64,000 bases of DNA from Oleiagrimonas sp963747595 (lineage in GTDB: Bacteria > Pseudomonadota > Gammaproteobacteria > Xanthomonadales > Rhodanobacteraceae): the NCBI GenBank assembly GCA_963747595.1, contig CAVVFO010000002.1, positions 1,116,001 to 1,180,000 of the forward strand. Reading direction: 5' to 3'. Of the stretch, positions 1-8,581 are shown one piece after another (positions within the stretch are counted from its first letter, which is position 1; every line of letters starts with the position of its first letter). Below the pieces are notes generated by a model. It was given only the letters and a program-made list of their open reading frames with translations. It was not told the origin of the DNA and ran no database searches. Made by a program: the position numbers and the translations under genes.

Positions 1-417
1 CTCAACTATCTGGCGGACAGCTTTCCGGATGCGAAACTGGGCGGCGACGGCAGCGCGAAAAGCCGCGCCGAGGTCAACCGCTGGCTGGGCTTCGTCAACG
101 CCGACGTGCATCCAGCATTCAAGCCACTGTTCGGCGCCACCGGATATCTGGAGGACAACGCCGTGGTCAAGAAAACCAAGGACCATGCCCGCCGGCAGCT
201 ACGCGGCTATTTCGAACAGGCCGACAAGCAGCTGGGCAGTCGCGACTGGATCGCCGGCATGCGTTCCATCGCCGATCCGTACCTGTTCGTGGTCACACGC
301 TGGGCCAAGGCAATGAAAGTGGATCTCTCCGGGCTGGACCGCCTCGACGCCTGGTTCGGGCGCATGCAGGCTGACGCCGGCGTGCAGCAGGCGCTGCAGG
401 ATGAAGGTCTGGACTGA
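1..417 (+). CDS. Glutathione S-transferase family protein, 3' part
   Basis: The reading frame is open from the first base and ends at a TGA at 415-417, so the N-terminus lies outside the window. About 138 residues are present. They begin with LNYLADSFPD and include an all-helical C-terminal domain with RSIADPYLFVVTRWAKAM, the pattern of bacterial GST C-terminal domains (helix 6 N-capping region). The glutathione-binding thioredoxin-like half is missing here. The family conjugates glutathione to electrophiles in the cytoplasm; the exact substrate cannot be told. It converges on prpC, with a hairpin between the two genes. Confidence 0.8.
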   Translation, partial: LNYLADSFPDAKLGGDGSAKSRAEVNRWLGFVNADVHPAFKPLFGATGYLEDNAVVKKTKDHARRQLRGYFEQADKQLGSRDWIAGMRSIADPYLFVVTRWAKAMKVDLSGLDRLDAWFGRMQADAGVQQALQDEGLD

Positions 418-441
418 CCCCGCGAGACGGAAATACCGGCG

Positions 442-476
442 GCAGGTCGGGAGTCTCTATGCCAGACCCGACCTGC
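442..476. terminator. Hairpin between convergent GST and prpC genes
   Basis: A perfect 10-bp inverted repeat (GCAGGTCGGG / CCCGACCTGC) with a 15-nt loop lies in the 84-bp gap between two convergent genes. No T-run follows on either strand. It could be a bidirectional terminator or an RNA 3'-end stabiliser; this is inferred from position and symmetry. Confidence 0.4.
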
Positions 477-501
477 ACACCTGCTCCAGACTGCCCGCTT
501 T

Positions 502-1656
502 TCAGCGCTTCTCGATCGGCGTAAACGCCTGATCCTCGGGCCCGACATAATTGGCGCTGGGACGGATGATCTTGCCGTCCACGCGCTGCTCCATCACATG
601 CGCGCTCCAGCCGGCCGTACGCGCGATCACGAACAACGGCGTGAACATGGCGGTCGGCACGCCCAGCATGTGATAGGCGCTGGCCGAGTACCAGTCCAGG
701 TTGGGGAACATCTTCTTCGTTTCCATCATCACGTTTTCGATGCGCTCGGAGATCTCGAACAGGCGATCGTTGCCGGCGTCATGGCACAGCTTGCGGCTGA
801 TCTCCTTGATGATGGGATTGCGCGGATCGCCGATGGTGTACACCGGATGGCCGAAGCCGATGACGATTTCCTTGTTGGCCACGCGCTGGCGCATGTCCGC
901 CTCGGCCTCGTCCGCGCTGCGGTAACGGCCGATGATCTCCATGGCCACCTCGTTGGCACCGCCATGCTTGGGACCCCGCAGCGCACCGATGGCGCCGGTG
1001 ATGGACGAATAGATGTCCGATCCGGTACCGGCAATGACGCGTGCGGTGAACGTCGAGGCATTGAACTCGTGTTCCGCGTACAGCACCAGCGACTTGTCCA
1101 GCGACGAGGCGTGCAGCTCGCTGGGCGCAGTGCCGTGCAGCAGATGCAGGAAATGCCCGGCGATGGTGTCGTCCTCGGTCTCGGTCTCGATGCGCTTGCC
1201 GTTCTGCCGGAAGTGGTACCAGTACAACAGCATGGAACCGAAGCTGGCCAGCAGCCGATCGGCGATATCGCGCGCGCCGGTGACGCTGTGGTCGTCCTTT
1301 TCCGGCAGCACGGTGCCCAGCGCCGAGCAGCCGGTCCGCAGCACGTCCATGGGGTGCGTGGCTGCCGGAAGCAGCTCCAGCACGCCCTTGACCGGCGTCG
1401 GCAGGCCGCGCATGCGCTTGAGTCGCGCGCGGTAGGCATTGAGCTCGGACCATGTGGGCAACGCGCCGTACACCAGCAGGTGCGCCACTTCCTCGAAACT
1501 GGCCTTGGTGGCCAGATCCTTGATGTCGTAACCGCGGTAATGCAGATCGTTGCCGCTGCGTCCCACCGTGCACACGGCCGTGTTGCCGGCCGCCACGCCG
1601 GACAGCGCAACGGATTTCTTTGCCTTGGGCAGATTCTGCTGGGTATTCTCGCTCAC
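502..1656 (-). CDS. prpC: 2-methylcitrate synthase PrpC
   Basis: Condenses propionyl-CoA with oxaloacetate to 2-methylcitrate, the first step of the methylcitrate cycle for propionate breakdown. The protein is about 384 residues and has the citrate-synthase fold: RGYDIKDLA near the N-terminus, the GALRGPKHGGANEVAM active-site segment and the GFGHPVY histidine motif. These motifs together are typical of PrpC rather than GltA. I chose the GTG at 1656 because GGAG lies 6 nt upstream; an in-frame ATG at 1668 has no Shine-Dalgarno and would add four residues. It is the last gene of the prpB unit, 52 bp after the preceding gene. Confidence 0.93.
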   Translation of the reverse strand: MSENTQQNLPKAKKSVALSGVAAGNTAVCTVGRSGNDLHYRGYDIKDLATKASFEEVAHLLVYGALPTWSELNAYRARLKRMRGLPTPVKGVLELLPAATHPMDVLRTGCSALGTVLPEKDDHSVTGARDIADRLLASFGSMLLYWYHFRQNGKRIETETEDDTIAGHFLHLLHGTAPSELHASSLDKSLVLYAEHEFNASTFTARVIAGTGSDIYSSITGAIGALRGPKHGGANEVAMEIIGRYRSADEAEADMRQRVANKEIVIGFGHPVYTIGDPRNPIIKEISRKLCHDAGNDRLFEISERIENVMMETKKMFPNLDWYSASAYHMLGVPTAMFTPLFVIARTAGWSAHVMEQRVDGKIIRPSANYVGPEDQAFTPIEKR

Positions 1657-1720
1657 GATGTTCTCCATATATGGGCAGTATTCTTGGTAGCGACGAAATG
1701 CGTCTTCACCAGGCCCTCAC

Positions 1721-2338
1721 TCAATTGATGAAGGTATGTCTGGATGGCGATTTCGGGCATTCGGCCATCGGCCGCACACTCGATTCGCCCCTGGGTCCGC
1801 GATCCGCGAACATCCAGCACTCCCCCAGCGTCGAGCAGTAGCAGATACGCATCTTCGCGTGCCTGACGAATGCCCGGCGAAAGTTCGAAAGTGCCGGTGC
1901 GTCGTTGAAGACGAGGATCGGGAGGGTCTCTCCCGCGCTGAGCACGTTGCGATCGAGCGAGGAATAGCTGAATGTATCGTTCGCCAGACCCAACGCGCCG
2001 AAGACCTGTTTCCAGGTGGTTTGTGGCTTGCCGTCCACCAGCACCTGCACGTTGCGCACGATCGCCGGGCCCACGCCCTTGTTGAAAAGGGCCAGCTTGT
2101 ATTCGGTATCGCCGGCGCCCGGGGGCTGCACGTAGCCCCGGGTCAAATACGGCCACACCTGCGCACGCACCTGCTGACGCTGGATGTAGGCGGTGTAACC
2201 GGATACCAGCAATGCCAGCAGCCCCACCAACGAGGCAATGACCACACCGATCGCATCCCAGCGATGCTTGCGGTGACTGCCGACAGCGGCCGGTGGAATC
2301 TCAGCGGGCGGCTGTTCAGTTGGCGGATGCTCGGTCAT
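1721..2338 (-). CDS. Unknown single-pass membrane protein between prpB and prpC
   Basis: About 205 residues. The N-terminus is proline-rich and polar (EHPPTEQPPAEIPP). One hydrophobic segment follows at about residues 30-51 (IGVVIASLVGLLALLVSG), then a soluble domain of about 150 residues that includes the motif FNKGVGPAIVRNVQVLVDG. I do not recognise the family. It starts only 6 bp after prpB and precedes prpC, so it is probably co-transcribed with the methylcitrate genes. It is not a known enzyme of that cycle; a role is not assignable. Confidence 0.7.
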   Translation of the reverse strand: MTEHPPTEQPPAEIPPAAVGSHRKHRWDAIGVVIASLVGLLALLVSGYTAYIQRQQVRAQVWPYLTRGYVQPPGAGDTEYKLALFNKGVGPAIVRNVQVLVDGKPQTTWKQVFGALGLANDTFSYSSLDRNVLSAGETLPILVFNDAPALSNFRRAFVRHAKMRICYCSTLGECWMFADRGPRGESSVRPMAECPKSPSRHTFIN

Positions 2339-2344
2339 CGGCGC

Positions 2345-3235
2345 TCAGCGCTTGTTGCCGTTGCCGAACAGTGCATCCAGCTTCCGCTCGTACTCATGAT
2401 AGCCGAGGAAATCGTATAGCTCCTCACGCGTCTGCATGGTGGGCACCGCGGCCTTCTGGGTGCCATCGCGACGGATGGTCTCGTACACATTCAGTGCCGC
2501 CTTGTTCATGGCGCGGTAGGCGCCGCAGCAGTACAACGCGATATCCACGTCCGCCGCACCCAACTCGTCGACGGTGAAGAATGGCGTGGCGCCGAACTCG
2601 GTGAGGTTGGCCAGGATCGGCACCTTCACCGCGGCCTTGAACTTGCGGTAATCGTCCAGCGTCTTCATCGCTTCGGGGAAGATCATGTCGGCGCCGGCAT
2701 CGACGTAGGCCACCGCGCGCTCGATGGCGGCATCAATGCCTTCGTTCGCGGCGGCGTCGGTGCGCGCCATGATCACGAAACCCGGATCGGCGCGACCGTC
2801 CACGGCGGACTTCACGCGGTCGACCATCTCCTCCTTCGACACCAGTTCCTTGCCGGGACGATGGCCGCAGCGTTTCTGCCCCACCTGGTCCTCCATGTGC
2901 ACCGCAGCCACACCGGCGCGCTCGAAGGAACGGATGGCCCGGGCGATATTGAAAGCACCACCCCAGCCGGTGTCGATATCCACCAGCAGCGGCAGTTGCG
3001 TGGCCCCGACAATGCGGCGGGCATCGGTGAGCACATCCTCCATGGTACTGATGCCCAGATCCGGCATGCCCAGAGAATTGGCAGCCACGCCGCCACCGGA
3101 CAGATAGATCGCCCTGAATCCCACCCGTTCGGCCATGCGCGCCGCGTAGGCGGTGATGGCGCCCACCACCTGCAGCGGCTGTTCCCCGGCGACAGCGGCG
3201 CGAAAACGCGCGCCTGCGGAGCTCGATTCGCTCAT
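2345..3235 (-). CDS. prpB: 2-methylisocitrate lyase PrpB
   Basis: Cleaves 2-methylisocitrate to pyruvate and succinate, the last step of the methylcitrate cycle. The protein is 296 residues and belongs to the isocitrate lyase/PEP mutase superfamily. It shows the YLSGGGVAANSLGMPDLG segment, Mg-binding DIDTGWGGAFN and the catalytic KRCGHRPGKELV loop. The start at 3235 is preceded by GGAGG with 4 nt spacing; an in-frame ATG 69 bp upstream gives a non-conserved leader. It is the first gene of the prpB-unknown-prpC unit. No AcnD or PrpF gene is in the window. Confidence 0.94.
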   Translation of the reverse strand: MSESSSAGARFRAAVAGEQPLQVVGAITAYAARMAERVGFRAIYLSGGGVAANSLGMPDLGISTMEDVLTDARRIVGATQLPLLVDIDTGWGGAFNIARAIRSFERAGVAAVHMEDQVGQKRCGHRPGKELVSKEEMVDRVKSAVDGRADPGFVIMARTDAAANEGIDAAIERAVAYVDAGADMIFPEAMKTLDDYRKFKAAVKVPILANLTEFGATPFFTVDELGAADVDIALYCCGAYRAMNKAALNVYETIRRDGTQKAAVPTMQTREELYDFLGYHEYERKLDALFGNGNKR

Positions 3236-3384
3236 GCGGCCTCCATGTTCAAAACGCCATTTTAGCCGATTCATGCTGACCCGCGCTGAAGGCTGCGCCG
3301 ACAAGATGAAGGACCCTGGAATTCAGCCCCCCGGGCGACGCCGTCGTGCCCATGCGCGCCGGATCGGCCTGCTATGCTCGCGCC

Positions 3385-4044
3385 ATGGACAACTCCGAAA
3401 CCCGCAAACATGCGCGCATGTCCGACCGGTTCCGCGGCTTTCTGCCCGTGGTGGTGGATGTGGAAACCGGCGGCTTCAATCCGGAGACGGACGCCCTGCT
3501 GGAAGTGGCCGCGTCCATCATCCGCATGGACGCCGAGGGCGTCGTCTACGCCGAAGCACCCGTCTCCGTACACGTCGAGCCCTTCGCAGGCGCCCGCATC
3601 GACCCGCGGGCGCTGGAGGTGACCGGCATCGTTCCGGACAGCCCGCTGCGTGCGGCGCAACCCGAAAGGGACGCCCTGGATGTCATTTTCCAGCCAATCC
3701 GCAAGGCGGTCCGCGACGCCCATTGCCAGCGCGCCGTGCTGGTGGGACACAATGCCGCGTTCGATCTGAGCTTCATTGCCGCGGCGGTGCGCCGCACCGG
3801 TTACAAACGCAATCCGCTGCATCCGTTCAGCTGCTTCGACACCGCCACGCTGGGCGGTCTGGCATACGGACAGACCGTCCTGAGCAAGGCGGTGCAGGCT
3901 GCAGGTTTCGATTTCGATGCCCGCGAGGCACACTCGGCAGTCTACGACACCGAACGCACGGCGCAGCTGTTCTGCACCATCGTCAATCGCTGGAAACATC
4001 TGCGGGAACTGGAACTGGACCGGATGGGCGAGAGTTACATGTAG
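3385..4044 (+). CDS. rnt: Ribonuclease T
   Basis: A 3'-to-5' exoribonuclease that trims tRNA CCA ends and matures the 3' ends of stable RNAs. The 219-residue protein has the DEDD exonuclease motifs in order: VDVETGGF (Exo I, D and E), GHNAAFDLSF (Exo II) and HSAVYDTERTAQLF (Exo III, H and D). FRGFLPVVVDVETGGF is typical of RNase T rather than DnaQ. The start at 3385 is preferred because family members begin shortly before this block; an internal ATG at 3418 is also possible and neither has a clear Shine-Dalgarno. Confidence 0.92.
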   Translation: MDNSETRKHARMSDRFRGFLPVVVDVETGGFNPETDALLEVAASIIRMDAEGVVYAEAPVSVHVEPFAGARIDPRALEVTGIVPDSPLRAAQPERDALDVIFQPIRKAVRDAHCQRAVLVGHNAAFDLSFIAAAVRRTGYKRNPLHPFSCFDTATLGGLAYGQTVLSKAVQAAGFDFDAREAHSAVYDTERTAQLFCTIVNRWKHLRELELDRMGESYM

Positions 4045-4077
4045 CTGGCGTGCGCTCGCACCACGTACCATGTATCC

Positions 4078-4362
4078 ATGCCCATCCACGAATACATTGC
4101 CAGCGGTGAACGTCATTGCCCGCATTGCCGCGGCGGCTTCGACGTGTTGCAGCGTCTGACCGATCCGCCACTGGACACGTGTCCGCAGTGCGGCGCGCCC
4201 GCGCGCCAGCGCATCAGTGCACCCCACGTGGTCGCCGGCCAGGGGCAGCGCCTCAAGGAAGGCCACCTGGAGAAGCACGGCTTCACGCAATACCGCCGTG
4301 CCGGGGGTGGCGTCTACGAAAAAACCGCAGGGAAAGGTCCGGCCTACATCTCCGACAAGTGA
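4078..4362 (+). CDS. FmdB-family zinc-ribbon protein
   Basis: 94 residues. The N-terminal half has two CxxC knuckles (CPHCRGGFDV and CPQCGAP) and the YIASGERHCPHC opening typical of the FmdB/CxxC_CXXC_SSSS putative regulatory family. The rest is basic and ends EKTAGKGPAYISDK, resembling the usual tail. It lies 33 bp downstream of rnt on the same strand. The family is widespread and its function is not firmly known. Confidence 0.8.
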   Translation: MPIHEYIASGERHCPHCRGGFDVLQRLTDPPLDTCPQCGAPARQRISAPHVVAGQGQRLKEGHLEKHGFTQYRRAGGGVYEKTAGKGPAYISDK

Positions 4363-4424
4363 CGCCAGGCGCCTGCTGCACAGCGACGCCCAGCGGCCCT
4401 TGCAGCAAGGCAGATCACGGGGAT

Positions 4425-5735
4425 TCAATCACGCGACAAGGCAAACCCATGCTGGTTGGCCAGCGCCATGAACCCTGGAAACGACGTGTCGACATTGGCG
4501 CAGTCGTCGATCCGCACGGCACCGTCGCTGAGCAGGCCGGCGATGGCAAAGCTCATGGCGATGCGGTGATCGCCCAGGCTGTCGACGTCGCCACCGTGCA
4601 GCCTGCCGCCGACGATATCGGCGCCGTCCTCGCATTCATGCACCTGGATGCCCAGTGCGCGCAGGCCACCGGCCATCGCTGCCAGACGGTCCGATTCCTT
4701 GACCCGCAGCTCGGCGGCACCGCGGATGCGCGTGGTCCCCGAGGCAGCCGCGGCGGCGATGCACAGTGCCGGAAATTCATCGATCATGTCCGGCACGACG
4801 GATTCCGGGATCTGCACGCCGCGCAGCTCCGCGTGCCGCACGACCAGGTCGCCGATGCGCTCCCCGAAGGCCTCACGTTCCTGCTCGATACGGATATCGG
4901 CCCCCATCAGCAGCAGTGCTTCGAGAAGACCGGTGCGGCGCGGATTGAGGCCGACGCCGTCCAGTCGCAACATTGAGCCGGGCACGATGCACGCAGCCAC
5001 GATCAGGAATGCGGCGGACGAAAAATCCGCCGGCACATCAATGTCCGTCGCCTGCAGCCGCGCGCCGCCGGACAGGCGCACCCGGCCCGGCTCGAAGCGC
5101 ACAGGCCAACCGAATGCCTCCAGCATGCGCTCGGTGTAATCGCGCGTGGGCCGCGGCTCGATGACCTCGGTATCGCCCTGCGCATACAGTCCCGCCAGCA
5201 GAATGGCGGATTTCACCTGCGCGCTGGCCACCGGCGGCGTGTAGCACATACCGTGCAACGTCCGGCCCCCATGGATGCGCAGGGGCGGCGTGCCATCGTC
5301 CGATGCATCGATGCGCGCGCCCATGGACGCCAACGGGTCGATGACGCGCCGCATCGGACGTCGCGACAGGGAGGCATCGCCCACAAGCCGACTATCGAAC
5401 GCCTGCCCGGCCAGAAGACCGCCGAGCAGGCGCATGCCGGTGCCGGCGTTGCCGCAGTCCAGCGCCGCATCGCTGCCGCACAACCCGTGCAGGCCGACGC
5501 CATGGACGATGCGCTCGCCATGCTCCGGAGCGGTGATCTGCACGCCCAGTTGCTGCATGATGGCCGCGGTCGCCCGTGTATCGCTGCCCTCCAGGAAACC
5601 GCGCACATGCGAACGCCCTTCGGCCAGCGCCGCCAGCATCACCGCACGATGCGATACCGACTTGTCACCCGGTACGCGCAACCGTCCATGCAGCGGGTCG
5701 CCGCGGCGGCTGGTCCAGCCGATCGTCTGACTCAC
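4425..5735 (-). CDS. aroA: 3-phosphoshikimate 1-carboxyvinyltransferase (EPSP synthase)
   Basis: Transfers enolpyruvate from PEP to shikimate-3-phosphate in the aromatic amino-acid pathway. The 436-residue protein carries PGDKSVSHRAVMLAALAEG at its N-terminus, GNAGTGMRLL in the middle and LRVKESDRLA near the C-terminus, the standard PEP and S3P binding motifs. The GTG start at 5735 overlaps the pheA stop as GTGA, indicating translational coupling. Upstream in-frame ATGs lie inside pheA and give non-homologous sequence. It is the last gene of serC-pheA-aroA. Confidence 0.95.
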   Translation of the reverse strand: MSQTIGWTSRRGDPLHGRLRVPGDKSVSHRAVMLAALAEGRSHVRGFLEGSDTRATAAIMQQLGVQITAPEHGERIVHGVGLHGLCGSDAALDCGNAGTGMRLLGGLLAGQAFDSRLVGDASLSRRPMRRVIDPLASMGARIDASDDGTPPLRIHGGRTLHGMCYTPPVASAQVKSAILLAGLYAQGDTEVIEPRPTRDYTERMLEAFGWPVRFEPGRVRLSGGARLQATDIDVPADFSSAAFLIVAACIVPGSMLRLDGVGLNPRRTGLLEALLLMGADIRIEQEREAFGERIGDLVVRHAELRGVQIPESVVPDMIDEFPALCIAAAAASGTTRIRGAAELRVKESDRLAAMAGGLRALGIQVHECEDGADIVGGRLHGGDVDSLGDHRIAMSFAIAGLLSDGAVRIDDCANVDTSFPGFMALANQHGFALSRD

Positions 5736-6835
5736 GGCACCGCCAGCGGGTACGAGCCCAGTATGCGGACCTGCCCCGCGTACGGCGCCAGATCGTCCAG
5801 CGCCGCGCGCATCGCCTCGTCGTCGGCATGCCCGCTGACATCGATGAAGAAGGCATACTGCCATTTGCCCGAATGCGCCGGTCGCGACTCGATGCGGTTC
5901 ATGCTCAGGCCATGCTGCGCGAACGGACTCAGCACCTGGAACAGCGCACCGGGCCGATCCTTGATGAACACCAGCAGCGAGGTGCGGTCGTTGCCCGAGG
6001 ACGGAAAGATCTCCCGGCCCAGCACCAGAAACCGCGTGGTGTTGTCCGAGTGATCCTCGATGGGTCCGGCCAACGCCTTCAGGCCGTAGACCAGACCAGC
6101 CGCTTCCCCGGCGATGGCGGCAGCATCATCCGCATTGCGTGCGCGCCGCGCGGCCTCGGCGTTGCTGGATACCGGCACACGCTCGGCGTGCGGCAAATGC
6201 TGGCGCAGCCAGCTCTTGCACTGCGCAAACGACATCGGGTGCGAATACACGCGCTCGATATCCTCCAGATGCCCGCTGCGCGAAAGCAGGAACTGGTGGA
6301 TGCGCATCTCCACCTCGCCACAGATGGTCACCTTGGAAGACAGGAACATGTCCAGCGTGGACTGGATCGTGCCCTGCCCGGAGTTCTCTACCGGCACCAT
6401 GCCGAAATCCGCGTGCCCGGCCTCCACTTCCTGAAACACTTCCTCGATGGTGCCCAGCGGCAACCCGTGCGCGGAATGCCCGAAATGCTTGCGTACCGCC
6501 TGTTCGCTGAAGGTGCCCGGCGGCCCCAGGTAACCGATCTTCAGGGGTTCCTGCTGTGCCAGGCACGCCGACATGATCTCGCGGAACAGGCGCACCACTT
6601 CGGTATCCGACAGTGGCCCGTCGTTGCGGTCGACCACGCGGCGCAGCACCTGGGCTTCGCGTTCGGGACGGTAATAATCCACCGCTGCCTTCAGCGGACC
6701 CTTGGCCTTGCCGACCTTCTGCGCCCACTGCGCGCGCTCGCTGATCAGTCCCTGGATGTCGCGATCGATGGCATCGATGCGTGCGCGTGCCTCGTCCAGG
6801 GAGATATTCGTGCCGTCTTTGTTCTGTGTGGTCAT
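5732..6835 (-). CDS. pheA: Bifunctional chorismate mutase / prephenate dehydratase
   Basis: Converts chorismate to prephenate and then phenylpyruvate on the phenylalanine branch. The 367-residue protein has three parts: an AroQ-type chorismate mutase (about residues 1-90, with ARARIDAIDRDIQGLISER), a prephenate dehydratase domain (GYLGPPGTFSEQAV; DNTTRFLVLG contains the catalytic TRF), and a C-terminal ACT domain with the ESRP-like motif IESRPAHSGKW, the usual phenylalanine feedback site. It follows serC by 12 bp and overlaps aroA by 4 bp. Confidence 0.95.
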   Translation of the reverse strand: MTTQNKDGTNISLDEARARIDAIDRDIQGLISERAQWAQKVGKAKGPLKAAVDYYRPEREAQVLRRVVDRNDGPLSDTEVVRLFREIMSACLAQQEPLKIGYLGPPGTFSEQAVRKHFGHSAHGLPLGTIEEVFQEVEAGHADFGMVPVENSGQGTIQSTLDMFLSSKVTICGEVEMRIHQFLLSRSGHLEDIERVYSHPMSFAQCKSWLRQHLPHAERVPVSSNAEAARRARNADDAAAIAGEAAGLVYGLKALAGPIEDHSDNTTRFLVLGREIFPSSGNDRTSLLVFIKDRPGALFQVLSPFAQHGLSMNRIESRPAHSGKWQYAFFIDVSGHADDEAMRAALDDLAPYAGQVRILGSYPLAVP

Positions 6836-6847
6836 GCTGGTATCCGT

Positions 6848-7927
6848 CTAACCGTGCCGGTGCGCGAAATCGCGCATGAAATCAGTGAGTACCGCCACGC
6901 CTTCAGGCGGCATGGCGTTGTAGATGGATGCACGCATGCCGCCCAGCGCGCGATGCCCCTTGAGTGCCATCAGCCCCGCCTGCCCGGACTCTTCCAGGAA
7001 ACGTGCGTCGAGCGCCGCATCCTGCAATCGAAAGGGAATGTTCATCCACGAGCGCGAATCCGATGCGACATCGTTGCTGTAGAAGCCGCCCGACTCGTCG
7101 ATGGCTGCATACAACTGGTTGGCCTTGCCGCGGTTGCGTTCGGCCATGGCCTCGAGGCCACCCTGCGACATGATCCACTTGAACACCAGGCCGGCCAGAT
7201 ACCAGCCCCAGGTATTGGGCGTGTTGCGCATGGAATCGTTCTGCGCCTGTCCGGCATAGCGCAGGATCGGCGCCAGCGGCCGCGGGGTGCGCTGCAGGAG
7301 ATCCTCGCGGATGATCATCACCACCAGGCCGGACGGCCCGATGTTCTTCTGCGCACCTGCGTAGATCAGGCCGAATTGCGCCACGTCGATGGGGCGCGAC
7401 AGCAGGGTCGAGGACATGTCGGCGACCAGCGGTACACCGCCCGTCTCCGGCATGTGATGAAATTCCGTGCCGTGAATGGTCTCGTTGGGCGTGATGTGCA
7501 CATAGGCCGCATCGGGATCCAGATCGAACGCATCCGGTACCCTGCGGTAGCCGTCGTCCGCACTGCTGGCGGCAATGCGCACGCCGACATGCGGCTCCGC
7601 CTCGCGCACGGCCTTCTCGCCCCAGTGGCCGCTGAGCACGTAGTCGGCCGAGTCGGCCTGTGCCGCAAGGTTCAGCGGAATCTGTGCGAAATGCTGCGTG
7701 GCGCCACCCTGCAGGAACAGGATGTGGTGGCTTTCAGGGACCGCCAGCAACTGGCGCAGGTCCCGCATGACCTCGGCGGCCATGTCCATGAATGCCGCGC
7801 CACGGTGCGAGATCTCCATGACGGAGGCACCGGTGCCGTGCCAGTCCAGCAGCTCCTGTTGCGCCTGCCGCAACACGATTTCCGGCAAGGCGGCCGGGCC
7901 GGCGCTGAAATTCCACTGTCTGCCCAT
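6848..7927 (-). CDS. serC: Phosphoserine aminotransferase
   Basis: A PLP-dependent enzyme making phosphoserine from 3-phosphohydroxypyruvate, also used in PLP synthesis. The 359-residue protein begins GRQWNFSAGPAALPE, contains EISHRG and FLQGGATQHFAQIP, and has the PLP-lysine segment YAGAQKNIGPSG. The start at 7927 has GAGGTG upstream and matches the family N-terminus; a longer in-frame reading to 8104 adds an unrelated cysteine-rich leader. It heads the serC-pheA-aroA unit. The upstream gap holds a degenerate REP-like repeat. Confidence 0.94.
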   Translation of the reverse strand: MGRQWNFSAGPAALPEIVLRQAQQELLDWHGTGASVMEISHRGAAFMDMAAEVMRDLRQLLAVPESHHILFLQGGATQHFAQIPLNLAAQADSADYVLSGHWGEKAVREAEPHVGVRIAASSADDGYRRVPDAFDLDPDAAYVHITPNETIHGTEFHHMPETGGVPLVADMSSTLLSRPIDVAQFGLIYAGAQKNIGPSGLVVMIIREDLLQRTPRPLAPILRYAGQAQNDSMRNTPNTWGWYLAGLVFKWIMSQGGLEAMAERNRGKANQLYAAIDESGGFYSNDVASDSRSWMNIPFRLQDAALDARFLEESGQAGLMALKGHRALGGMRASIYNAMPPEGVAVLTDFMRDFAHRHG

Positions 7928-8084
7928 GCTGCACCTCGCCATGATCGAAGATGCATTATGACGCGGCACACGACGGGTACAACAGCACGCCTCATGACAA
8001 AAGCACATGGAAGCAACACGTCGCGCCATGCCTCGCAGGGCGGATCCATGCCAAGGGGACGTTCTCCGGCCAAGGGCAACTCGA

Positions 8085-8179
8085 CCAGGAGCAACTCGAC
8101 ACATCCGCCTGCGCGGGTCACTGCCCCGCTTCCGCCGCGAGCAGGCGGAGCCGTCGCTGACGCTCCTTGATCCCCCTGC
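8085..8179. repeat. REP-like inverted repeat, degenerate copy
   Basis: Left arm AGGAGCAACTCGACACATCCGCC and right arm GCAGGCGGAGCCGTCGC-TGACGCTCCTTGA match the better-preserved copies elsewhere in the window, but the outer GGGCGG ends are eroded. It lies in the 292-bp gap between the STAS gene and serC. Confidence 0.6.
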
Positions 8180-8219
8180 GCGGCATGCAGCGGGAGGGTC
8201 ACAGCTTCAATGCACCGCT

Positions 8220-8522
8220 TCAATGCACGGTGAAAAGCTCCTCGAACCCGGCCACGCGCAACGTGTTGCGCAGATCGGGCTGGGCGTTGACGATACGGAT
8301 ATCCGCACCCTCGCCGCCGGCGCGCTCCCGCAGCAGCAGCAGCATGCCCAGCGCCGAACTGTCCATGGTGGTGGCCTGCTCCAGATCGATCACGTAGCTG
8401 TGCGCCCGCTGCCCGTCGAGGCAGGCGTCGTGAAACGCCCGATGCACGGAAAAATCGAAGCGTTCCTGCACGTGGACGGTCATGCAGCCTTCATCGGCAT
8501 CCAGTTCTATTCGCAAACTCAT
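8220..8522 (-). CDS. STAS-domain protein (anti-sigma-factor-antagonist type)
   Basis: A 100-residue single STAS domain. YVIDLEQATTMDSSALGMLLLL includes the DSS segment, where the conserved serine is phosphorylated in SpoIIAA-like proteins. The start at 8522 has GAGGGGA upstream; a longer start at 8549 would place this Shine-Dalgarno inside the gene. It is the last gene of the cheW operon, 59 bp after a receptor gene, so it probably modulates chemotaxis or motility output through a partner switch. No partner kinase is visible in the window. Confidence 0.85.
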   Translation of the reverse strand: MSLRIELDADEGCMTVHVQERFDFSVHRAFHDACLDGQRAHSYVIDLEQATTMDSSALGMLLLLRERAGGEGADIRIVNAQPDLRNTLRVAGFEELFTVH

Positions 8523-8581
8523 GGTTTCCCCTCGAGGTTCTGTCGACACGTCTGTACGAACATGTTCAGAGACCCCCTCAA

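Noticed and set aside
5576..8170. A very long plus-strand open frame opposite aroA, pheA and serC
   Set aside because: It is antisense to three genes with clear catalytic motifs, has no recognisable domain, and long opposite frames are expected at this GC content. Similar long antisense frames (598-1728, 14949-16760, 29843-31519, 52493-54103) were set aside for the same reason.
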